64,000 nucleotides of DNA from Cliona cf. orientalis (taxonomy: Eukaryota; Porifera; Demospongiae; Clionaida; Clionaidae), in assembly GCA_963930775.1 (NCBI GenBank), contig OZ005690.1, positions 8,478,225-8,542,224 on the forward strand, read 5' to 3'. Shown piece after piece: positions 1-10,722 of the stretch. Positions within the stretch are counted from its first letter, which is position 1. Every line of letters starts with the position of its first letter. Below the pieces are notes generated by a model. It was not told where the DNA came from and searched no databases. It saw only the letters and a program-made list of their open reading frames with translations. The translations under genes and the position numbers were made by a program.

Positions 1-192
1 TAGCTATAGCTACTGTATGCTAATTAATTTTAAATACACTATTGCCTGATGATTCAATGAATGGCCAATAATGATAGCAGCAGTTGGTAAAGAGATTTTA
101 TGATTCCGCACCCAGGACACACTATAATTATTTCAGTATATGCATCAATAATAACACCTTCAAGGATTACATTGCTAGTAGCAATTTCCATA

Positions 193-301
193 GTGTCCCG
201 GTAATTGTAAGCGCCCATGGGCATAACATGATTCCATATGTTTATAGAAGCTGCTACAGTGGCCCTTTGAAATGTTGTACATGGGCGCTTGCCTGGGACA
301 C
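193..301. mobile_element. 109-bp foldback MITE, TA-flanked
   Basis: The ends form inverted repeats (GTGTCCCGG... against ...CCTGGGACAC, then GCGCCCATG against CATGGGCGC) and are flanked by TA on both sides (191-192, 302-303). The same element is at the matching place in the other block copy (60038-60141), so it inserted before the duplication. The rest of 1-690 holds no gene I can support; it is the 5' flank of the gene at 695. Confidence 0.7.
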
Positions 302-694
302 TACGGTAGTTGCAAAATGGGGCATTACATGTCCTTCAAAGTTATATGCCAAGATTAATTTTAATACGTATGCCTGCTATACACTAAATCTTCGATGTAT
401 TACGATACCCGGAGTCTACATTAATTTTTTGTGTAGTGGGAATTGATGAGGTATTCTTATATTAGTGATGCATGCGCAGATAGGTAATCTCACTCTATCT
501 GCATCATGAAGTCATAATAGTAAAACCACACTTTCTACTCTGGTACTGAAGTGTCGACAGATGTTCCATGCATTGTGGTCCCTGATATCCATGGGATCTG
601 ATAGTGCAACAGTCATAATTTAACAGTACGTCCAGGGCTGTTTGCTATCTTATTGTGTGTGCAAGCAGACAAAAGCAATTATTTCTGAAACAAG

Positions 695-1679
695 ATGAGC
701 AAGTCTGGAGTTCTTCTGACGCTCTTCCTAATAGTATCAACTACAGTTCTTTCCGTAGCCAGTGCTCAATCGTGCAATGCTTGCAACTGCCAGTTTAACA
801 ATGTGCAAGCGCTAAGTCAGCTCATTGAGGTTCAAGTGAATCGTGCTCTGGCAAATGAGCCACGTAAGTCACATAATATTATCTTCCAAAATATTTTCCA
901 CTTATACATGATTGCTGTTAGGTTAATGCATTCTATAACAATTTGCTCCTTGGAGTGTTGACCTGTGTATTGCCGACCCAATTGCAAGCTCACAACTTAT
1001 AATACTATTACTCAACACAACCAGCAGATAATTATAATTGCAGCTAGATCAAAGATCCTGCTATTTATTATGGCATTGTGTGCATCTAGCTGCATGCACT
1101 TAATGATTAATTTTCGTGCTGCAGATATACTAGCCTGTTTGATCTGCATGCAGTAGTAACCCTGAGATTAACACTTAATTTTTTCTCCTTATAATTGTCC
1201 GATTGTTGCGAATTGTTATGAATAACAATAGAAATCTAAGGCTTCTAAGAACAGATCACACAACTCTTCAAGCCTCTGATGCTACAAGACTCGCTGACAT
1301 CACTATCTCGAACTCCTCTCGACAAGTGACATCACCAAACAACCTCCTAGCATATCGGCCACGCTTTGATGACCATCACGACAGCAACCTAGCTGGCATC
1401 TTTATTAACCTAGAGGGTGTGTTTCCCTGTCTTGTACCGCTCAATAACTATTATCCTATCTGCCGAGTTTTCACTGAAGAGGAGGATGGATTTAGAAATG
1501 GAAGGGCACTGATTGATGCTGGCGATATTGGAAACAATTTTCGTGTATTCAGTTCTAGCAGCAATATCTTGACCTATGGTATTGCTATCCAAGAGTTCCC
1601 TGAGTTTACCACTTCCTGTTTCCCAGCATACCACAGCTTATCAGTTGCCTGTTATCTACCAAGAGGATTGTGCTCATAG
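695..1679 (+). CDS. Secreted cysteine-containing protein, unknown family (copy A1)
   Basis: Two exons are proposed: 695-863 and 1195-1679. Exon 1 encodes a signal peptide (MSKSGVLLTLFLIVSTT...ASA), a CxxCxC motif and a short amphipathic helix-like stretch (about residues 36-56), and ends at a GTAAGT donor in phase 1. Exon 2 supplies two bases and then 161 codons to a TAG stop, for about 217 residues. I do not recognise the exon 2 domain; it has cysteines near its middle and end (FPC, YPIC, TSC, VAC, GLC). The twin at 60532 has the same exon lengths. The oddity is the acceptor: here the bases before exon 2 read AA, where the other three copies have AG. The gene may therefore be mis-spliced, or an alternative acceptor may be used. 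Function is unknown; a secreted or surface role is inferred from the signal peptide only. Confidence 0.6.
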
Positions 1680-2984
1680 TAGCTACTGAACAATCTATCT
1701 TCTACTAAAACATCCGAACAGTGTGGCTAAAATGTTTAATAGTGTGATTGCGTAATGCACTGAGTAATTGTTTTGCTATAAGAATTGTGTGCACACTGAG
1801 TGACATAATTATTAGCTATCACTTACTATGGTGCTGATATCAACTCAACTTCCCTCACAGTAGCCCAACCTCCAATTCCTGGGGACTTAGCTAGCTGGCT
1901 ACATCTTCAGGGCCGCGGGGGAAGGTAAGATCAGGACTACAGCTGCTATTGTGATAGTTGCACGTGCATGTGATTGCTCGAGCATGCACTTAAGCACTTG
2001 CACAGAACAGGTAATAGGCATGGTTCATAGAGTCAGCAATCAAATATTAGCCACCACATAATTATAATCAGATGCCTGTATCTCAGGAATGGAAAAAGCT
2101 ATAATAATTATTATGATCACCATTCTTGCACTGACTGATATAGCTCTAGTCAAATACTGATCATGTACCAAATCTGAAGTCTCTGCTATAAACCATGTGT
2201 GAGCTAGAGACAAAATAATGTTCCTCCATTTAATATTAATTTTATGTAACTAAAAGACGTTTGTACAATACCAAATTTCAGATAATTAGCTCCATCACTG
2301 CTAAAAATGATGTATGGAATACTTGATTTGGAACATATCACCTCCTACCCTTGCTGCTACTGGCCATTAAATTTTAGCCCACATGCAGTGTTACTTGCGT
2401 GTATAATATGACAAGGCTTTTATTACGGTTAAGTAGAATATGACCACGAAATAATATCCTATGGGTCGGTCGGTCAAGTGGATGATAATTTAACCAAAGA
2501 ATTTTAATTATGAATGTCAGTATTTCTTGTAGTATTCTATATAGCTATCTATAGGTTTGTGCTGTGTGGTAGCTTATAAATTGATTTTTAGGCAGTCCTA
2601 TTAAAAGTCTGAGTCGGTATTATATACCTGTAGTAAACTCAGCTATTGGAAGCTTTATATTAATATTAATTTTACAGTCGGTCGGGTTAGTTCAAACAAA
2701 CATTTAATTCTGAGTGGCCAAATAGATATAGTCGTGGTGGTGACTGCATGGTAGTCTATTGTGGTAACCGTCTCGTAAACCGCTACCAGATGCATGCACT
2801 GCAGGGGATCTAGTGTGTACACACAATGCCATTATAGAACTATAGACTCTAATGCACTACTACTTCCTGATGATTAATTTTAATCACTTAATTAAGGGCC
2901 AATAGCAGCAGCTGGTAGCAGAATGCATACAGGTGGGTACTCTATTTGTCATGAAAATAATTATAGTAAACCATACTACATATA
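1680..2984. other. Non-coding part of duplicated block
   Basis: No gene is seen. The sequence is AT-rich and nearly identical to 61518-62817. A short piece at about 1845-1905 (containing GGGGACTTAGCTAGCT) recurs at about 34862-34935, next to the zinc-knuckle gene end, so it is part of a dispersed repeat. The second tandem sub-unit starts near 2725. Confidence 0.6.
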
Positions 2985-3691
2985 CAGTGCTACAGAGCAA
3001 GAGAGCAAAACTTTTCAATTTTTACTTTATTATGCCTAAGCCAAAACATATAGTAATTGGGTACTAATTGACAACAGATTCTTAAATAGTTAGTCCTTGT
3101 TGAGCTTCAGTGAGTGGGAGGAGTTCCCATGTGGTTTTAATAAGGAGGCGTGGCCATATTTCTATACTGAGGTACTGAGAAAATGTTTGGGATCAGTTTA
3201 GACAAACCGCTTTGCGTTAAGAATGTCAACTTGACACAGTGGTAGGTACTGCAAGGGAAAAACTTAGTCCTGAGCTAGAGGTGTAAACTCCAAAGAATTA
3301 CTGAGAAACTTGCAAAAATATGCTAAATTTTATGCAAAAACAGTCAAAAAACGTTTGGGATAAGAATCACTACTTCCACTTCCTGTTAAGAGTCCATATT
3401 TTAGGTACATGTAGAGACTGTAGTGACATACTGTGGTACCAGATAAGAAGTCCATATGAACTTGCATTCTCGAGATATTCGCAGTTGAAGTCGAAATTTG
3501 CAAGATTTTTGCTGAAAAGCTAGCTGCACTTGTATGGTTTCTATATTAAACTCTATGGGGAAAATCGTGAAAATTTTTTTGGCCTGAAATGACTTTTTAT
3601 TGCTAAAATAGCAACATTTGACTAATTTTGTGATAATAATACTGCTTATAAAGGAAAATTAAAAGTTTTGCTCTCTTGCTCTGTAGCACTG
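2985..3691. mobile_element. 707-bp non-autonomous TIR element (Tc1/mariner-like), TA target
   Basis: It starts CAGTGCTACAGAGCAAGAG and ends with the reverse complement; the inverted repeats run about 40 bp with few mismatches. TA lies on each side. The duplicated block at 62.8 kb gives the empty site: removing the element and one TA reproduces the other copy's sequence exactly. It has no transposase. A longer relative with almost the same ends sits at 30663-31744. Confidence 0.92.
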
Positions 3692-3882
3692 TATATACTT
3701 CCATATTGAAGTTCCGACAGATGTTCCATGCATTTAATGTGGTCCCTATGTCCATGGGAAATATCCATGGAAAATGATATAATATTATAGCACAGCAGCC
3801 ACAACAGAAACAGCATCCAGAGCTGGTTGCTATCTCATTATTTGTATGTGTGCAAGCAAACAACAGCAATTTCTGAAGCAAG

Positions 3883-4684
3883 ATGAAGTCTGGAGTTTTT
3901 TTTATGCTCTTCCTTATAGTATCAACTTTAACAACAGTTCTTTCCATTGCCAGTGCTCAGTCGTGCAATGCTTGCAACTGCCAGTTTAATAATGTGTAAG
4001 TTCTAAGTCAGCTCATTGAGGTTCAAGTGAATCGTGCTCTGGCAAATGAGCCACGAAAGTAACATATCTTCCAAATGATATTATTTTTTTCCCAGATTAC
4101 TGTTAGCCTAACACATTCTACAATACAATAATTTTTTATCACCAGCCTAAAGTCAATACATTATCAACCAACAGGTGCAGATGTTTGATTGCAGCTAGAT
4201 CGAAGGTGCTGTTGCTTATAATGGCATTGTGTGCATGTATGCCTATGATTTTGTGTTGAATATAGCTTCTGCATGCACATGCATTTAAATTAATAATAAT
4301 ATTATAGCTTGTTTGAGCTGCACCTGAAATCAACATTTCTACATACATACTTTTTCTACGTTAACATAGTTGTCCGATTGCTGCGATTTGAAATTCCAGT
4401 TTCTGCTGCATGCAGTAGGTACCCTGAGATTAACACTTAGCCTGCATAATTAATTTTTTCTCCTTATAGTTGTCCGATTGTTATGAATTGTTATGAATAA
4501 CAACCGAAATCTAAGGCTTCTAAGAACAACTCACACAACTCTTCAAGTCTCTGATTCTACAAGACTTGCTGACATCACTATCTCAAGCTCCTCTCAACCA
4601 GTGACATCATCAAACAACCTCCTCGCCTATCGGCCACGTTTCGACGATACAAGAATAATCGATGCACTATTTGGTTTAGGTTGA
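3883..4684 (+). pseudogene. Broken tandem paralogue of the secreted-protein gene (A2)
   Basis: Exon 1 from the ATG at 3883 keeps the signal peptide and the CNACNC motif, but the codon after AATGTG has become TAA. The same C-to-T change creates a GTAAGT donor inside the exon. The second exon region (from about 4470) has a TGA where the intact genes have CGA, and matches them only as far as about 4645 before unrelated sequence and a stop. Both changes are shared with the copy at 63012, so the paralogue broke before the block duplicated. A new, shorter secreted peptide using the new donor cannot be excluded but is unlikely. Confidence 0.75.
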
Positions 4685-4739
4685 ACAGGCCTACGTCCAT
4701 TTCTATAACAAAATGAAATGTATTTGTTCCTTCTTTTTA

Positions 4740-5060
4740 CCATCCTCTTGAGATACACAGTAATAACCATAAGTAACCATAGATAACCATAATAACCATT
4801 ATCTTGAAATGTATGAAATTATTCTCAACACCTCTAATAACCTCAGATAACCATTGGTAACCACTGATAACCAAGATAACCATGGTACTCTAGAGATACA
4901 CAGTAATAACCATTAGTAACCGTCAATAACCATGATTATTCTCTCAACGCACTATTGAGATACACAGTAATAGCAATCAACAACAAAGAAACCATATGAT
5001 AACCATCACTGCTGCAACATTGTAATCACCATAATTATTATAGAAATGCTATTGAATCTT
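4740..5060. repeat. Degenerate ATAACCA-type simple repeat
   Basis: Irregular repeats of ATAACCA and AGTAACCA, with the phrase GAGATACACAGTAATA recurring three times. The start of the same array is present in the other block copy at about 63895-64000. It is too irregular to be telomeric. Confidence 0.7.
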
Positions 5061-5752
5061 TAGATAACCAGTTAACCAATGAAAACTGGTTATCAAAAAC
5101 ATTAAACATTTCCTATAATATTGCCAGGTCTACATTCTAGAAGCTACGAAGCAGATTTTTGTATAGAGAAATGATTCCTCTATCGATCTATACTATGACA
5201 AAAAAGTGATAATCGATAGTTATCACTATAATATATAGATGACTATTTTGGCCTGTATCTCAGATTGATATCCAGCGCATTATGCATGATTTTCTTGTGG
5301 ATGGTCACATATACATACCCCGGTATTAAACAAGGGTTAAAATTGCAAAATTTAAAATGGACGAGTGCATGTTCACACTTCTCAGTAAAACTAAATTGAG
5401 GTAGCTACATGTAGGTTTTCCAAGCTAGTTTTTGTGAACTAATGCGTGACTCAGTAACAGTAGCAGCAGTAAAACAGTTACCACCAAACTTAACAGTGAA
5501 TTTCAAAGTACCCAGTCAAGTGGTGAATTTAACATCTTGACACCTCTTATGACTCATTAGTGTGTATTATTATTGAGCATTATGGGTAACATTTTGGAGG
5601 ATAATGGTCACTATCTTGGGGATAATTGGTCAAAATATGAGAATTGGAACATAGCATTTTGGGCAAAAAAATTAGCAAAGCCATATCACTGAATTAAACA
5701 ATAATAATCCACTCATAATAATACTAGTTTCTACTGTTTGGTAAAACAAAAA
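5061..5752. other. No gene seen; 3' flank of NLR gene
   Basis: AT-rich sequence downstream of the minus-strand NLR gene stop. No reading frame, inverted repeat or RNA gene could be supported. Confidence 0.5.
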
Positions 5753-8700
5753 TCATGTTTCAGATGTCTCAATAATTTCTGAATTAGTTTGTTCTTCCTC
5801 TTCAGATTCGTCAGATAAAATTGTATCACCGATTTATACACTCACCATCAGATATCTCGTTCTCTGAATCAGTTTGTTCACTGCTCTCATCACTTTCGTC
5901 ATCTGCAAAAGCTAGAGGTTTACCAACAAGTTCCAGTCTACTCATGTCTTGCATTCTTGACTCTATTGCTTCTACCATCTTTGACCATCCTCTTGGAGTA
6001 AAATAGTTGTCCCACTCATCTTCACAGAGCCTGCATGGCAGACAAGTAAAGCTAGGTTAGTGATAACAATACCATGCAACATGCAGTAGAGGTGCATGCT
6101 CAAAACTCAACAGTGACTTGCTTGTCAGTTGACAGTATATGGGGACTATGTTAATCTTTAAAATACACAAAGTACGATATCCAGTAGGAAATTTCTAGAC
6201 CACCACTCAATAGGTACTAAATACAGTGGAACCCCTCTTAACGGCCACCCCTGATGAGCGGCCACCCTGTCTATAACGGCCACTCACCTTGGTCCGGATT
6301 GCATCGCCATATAAAATAGTACTTAAGAAACCCCTGGTTGGCGGCCACCCCTCTACTCCGTACAACGGCCACGTATTGTGGCCCCAAATGATGCTCACCA
6401 ATACATATTGACCTCGCACTACGGCCAGCCCCACCCACTTTGATCAAGGTAAAGGTCGTCAACGGCCAGCTCCGCCCACTTTAGTCGAGGTAAAGGTCGT
6501 CAATGGGCTCTTTTGTAAATTATGCTTATCACTTCAGCTCTCCTCTCTCGCGCGAGCTCGATGTTCAGATATTAGTGGAAATTCAACATCCACTGACAGG
6601 CCTGACCTCCCTTCACTGTGCAAGCCTAAATTCTGCTAGGCAGAGTACTCTCACAGTATGTCACCCTGCTTAAAATATGTTTTTATGCTATAATTCAATC
6701 AACTTAGGAAAACCCCCTGAGATAAGGCCACCCCTCTATAACGGCCACAACCTCATTCCCCAATGGTGGCCGCTATAGAGGGGTTCCACTGTACTGCATT
6801 TTCTTGAAGCCTTGCAATGGCAATAATTAACATTCAATTTCGGCTAATTAGATTTGATACAGACGTAATCTTGGTAGGGTGTCTGGACCTCTTAGAGGTA
6901 GGTAAATATTATTAATTTTAGAGCTGGACTATACTAAACAAATTGTTTTTGAGAACAGAGTGCACACATGCAATAAAGTATGATGGCGATCTTGTACCAA
7001 ACAATAAAATATCTGATGACCCTTGCTCGTTGGTTCATACACCGGACTGATACTTCAGGAGTACATGGTGAGGTATAGAGGAAGTGAAAATTATAGACAT
7101 GTTTCTTCTATGTACAATCAGTGACTATGAAACAACACAATGTACATGTTAAAAATGGGGAAGCTCAAGGTTGGCACACACTGTACAATGATCACTTTGT
7201 TACTACACTCATACAACTAGACACCTGCACAGACTGGTACACATCATCAGTTGTATGTTACTTACTCTTTAACAAGCACCAGTTTCTCAAGAGCCTTTGA
7301 TGACTTGATCAATTCAATTAAACATGGTACACTACCATCTGTTAGACCATTGCAGTCAACACTGTACATAATAATAACCAGCATGAATAACTTCAATGGA
7401 GATGAATCAACAGTACAAACAACTTACTTAATATCTTTAACATCTTTACAATTCACAAGGAGGGCTTCAACTAGAACCTTCACTCCATCATCACGAATAT
7501 AGTTATAAGAGAGACTACAAGTCAATATCATAACATTAATAGTGAGAAGAATAAACAATGTACTAGACACAATGTACTCATGCTTTATTAGGTGTCCTGT
7601 GTATACATGCACATAATCATTGTCATGCACATCTTCAAGGAATAGAGGTCTCCACACTAACAATACTAATTGTAAAGGTGTTTTCAAATGAGTGTGCACT
7701 TTAATTGGCACAAGTACAGCACATGTCCAGAACAACTGGTGAATTCAAATTACTTCCAGCAGAAATTGAGACTATAGAGCTGAAATGATGTTTGCTATCG
7801 TAGCCTTGTCCCTGAGTATAGCGACGACATGGACAAAACCCAACCCATACAAGGAAGTAATAACAAGTGTGTGTGTATGTATGTATGTAGCGTAAGTCAT
7901 CAACTCTCGACCATCTAAGACGTTCGGGACTGTAACTCGGGCTCTGTACGTGCTATGAACCTCGAACAAAATCCATTTGGTAGATAATTCATTTGTCTAA
8001 TGAACGACCACTTACCGTGTATGAATCTCGTTTCTGCAGGTCACTATGAGCGAGTATGCTAGACCCATGATTTTATGAATTGGCGACCGTTTCCACCTGT
8101 TGTCGATCGCCCAGTAACTTGCAACAGCGCTAATGTCGACCGATGGCCGATTTTTACAATAAATGTGCATGCAAGTAGTAGATACTTAAGATAATACTTT
8201 CATCATGATTATTACTTACTATTATCATAAATATCAAGTTTTCATATCGAGTGAAACTTTTATATATACAGGATACACAAAATTAATACCATCGCCATAC
8301 GTTCATAGTGTATGGTAAAACGCGACCACACCCGAGACCACCGTATAGTAGATATCGGTCGATAATAAAAGGTGGTCGACTAATGATGACTTACACTATG
8401 TATGTATGTATGTATGTATGTGTGTGTATGTGTGTGTGTGTGTTTGAAATAGAGATGAGGGGGTGGGAGGATCTCTGTCGGCTGTCACAACAGAGAGTAC
8501 AAACAACTTACTTAATATCTTCAACATCTTTACAATTCACAAGGAGGGCTTCAACTAGAACCTTTACTCCATCATCATGAACATAGTTGCTAAAGAGACT
8601 ACATGTCAATATCATAACATAACAGTGAGAAGACTAAACAATGTACTAGACACAAATGTAGTCATGCTTTATTAGGTGTCCTAGCTGTGTATACATGCAC

Positions 8701-10679
8701 ATAATTATCATGCACACCTTTAATGAATAGAGAAGGTTTCCACACTAACATATAACGGTGTACTTTCAAATGAGTATGCACTTTTAAATTAATTATTGGC
8801 ACAAGTACAGCACATGCTCCTGGTGTCATTCATAGCTAGCCTCATACATACATAGGCAATCAATCAAAGGCTGGTGAGGAGATAGAATGCTTGGTACACA
8901 CAGGATGCACATGCAACTCATTCCAAAAGTATCTCAGAAAGCCAAAGACTGTGCCAGATCAGCTCTAGCTTCCATATGTGAGAAAATTCCAAATTACTTC
9001 AAGCAGAAATTGAGACTAGAGCTGAAATGATGTTTGCTATCGTAGCCTTGTCCCTGAGTATAGCTATAATATTATACATCATGGACAAAATCCAACCCAT
9101 AAAGAAAGTCATCAACAAGTTAGTGTGTATGTGTGAGTGTGTGTGTGTATTTGAAATAGAGATGAGGGGGTGGGAAGACCTCTGTTGGCTGTCACAACAG
9201 ACCAGCGGCTATATGCTCCTATATTATGAATATTTGCACACATCTGTGTGCGCACACATAAGTAGAGTCCCTGTTGGTCTGATAGCTATATTTTGCTAAT
9301 CTCTTATTTCTCAGTTTTGTTACTAGCTATCACGAACAAGTATTTTTTACGGTCATAACACAAGAATTGGGGAACCAGCTGCCCAGCCTTGAGAACCAGG
9401 AGTGGTGGGTTAAAGAATTCCTTTGTGGCCCGGACCAAACTCTCCCTACTCAGCTGGCTAGTCCCAGTATGGTAGCATGCAACACACGAGGGGTTGTTTA
9501 ATGACCTAGCGTACCAATCTTAGTCCACCCTTAATTAAAACACAGTCACTTAGCTACACCTTAAATATCACATTCTTGGAGTAGCCATCTTCAAACTAAT
9601 TCAGATATGTTCGAACTGACCATGTGTTCAGGGTGACCTCTCCATAATATGCCTCATGCTTATGAATACTATAATTGCATATGGTTGACAACTAATTACA
9701 GGGTTCTGCACTTTCTCATGATAAGTGCATGTTATTGGAAGTGATAACTTGCTTGTTTGCATGTGTGTGTGTGCGTGTGCGTGTGCGTGTGTGTGCATGT
9801 CATACTTTAGGAATGAAATCACATGTACGCTTTAGCTACGCCACACCCCCAGCCAACCAGGTGTTTAATGCAGCACGTCTATATGTCCTATATATGCACT
9901 GTATGACAAGCAACAGGATGAACAGTGATAATAGAGCTAGACCACTTACCCCAAGGCAAACAAGCGTGAGAGAAAGACTGTAAGATGGAATCTCAACAGA
10001 AAAGGATTTATACAAACTTGCACTGTGTCTCAGACACTGACAAAGGTTTTCTGTAGCTGAGGCTTGAAACTGAGAGACCACTTATCACTCAGAAGGGTGC
10101 TAATAGAGTAAAGCAGAGCACTGGCCACTACACTAGCCTTTTACACTTTTCACACCAACTGAAAACTATTATAACTAGAGCTCTGTAGAGCACATACCCT
10201 GCGCGCTCTGTAGCTACTGTAGCGTAGCACTGCAACACTCTGCGGTATAGCTGTTTTATGGCCTGACGACCCTTTCCAACACTGAGCTTGAGCATGCGCA
10301 GTCGCATCAGCATGCTAAAAGAGTGGGTGTGGTCCATAAACCACAGGCATTTTGAACAGAAAAAGCACGATTTATAGTACTAGTAAGCCTTGATGAGAAA
10401 TTCGAAGCCTGTACAAACCAGTTTTTCACCGATATCTACCGATTGGTTGTGCTTACAGCACGCACAGACGCCTAGAACTCGAGATCTGGCGATTTTCGTG
10501 CCGACAACAACAACAGACGGACAAACCGATTGCTTTACCCCTTGCGCATGCGCGCGGGGTAATCATATAGAAACTGAACACACAGTAGAAGTATGAAATA
10601 CACCACACTTTTAACAATATCTTCTATGCTTCATGTGTTGTAGGTAGAGTGAGAAAGAGACAGAGAGGCAGAGAGTGAA

Positions 10680-10722
<43 letters not shown>

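Larger units (their letters stand above)
1..4900. repeat. Segmental duplication, copy A
   Basis: This stretch matches 59.72-64.0 kb in the same orientation, base for base over long runs with scattered substitutions and small indels. The block contains two tandem paralogues of a secreted-protein gene. The second sub-unit starts near 2725, where the sequence resembles the block start near 59720, so each block is itself an old tandem duplication. Copy A begins before the window; homology runs at least to about 4860, where copy B is cut by the window end. The main difference is a 707-bp TIR element present only in copy A. Confidence 0.93.

Noticed and set aside
84-446. 120-codon open frame at the window start
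   Set aside because: It runs through a foldback MITE and is not kept open in the matching part of the duplicated block at 59.9-60.3 kb.
3603-3947. Minus-strand 114-codon frame
   Set aside because: It overlaps the TIR element end and lies opposite the signal-peptide exon; it is a shadow frame with no domain.
4740-5060. Interstitial telomere repeat
   Set aside because: The ATAACCA/AGTAACCA units are irregular and do not match a TTAGGG-type register.
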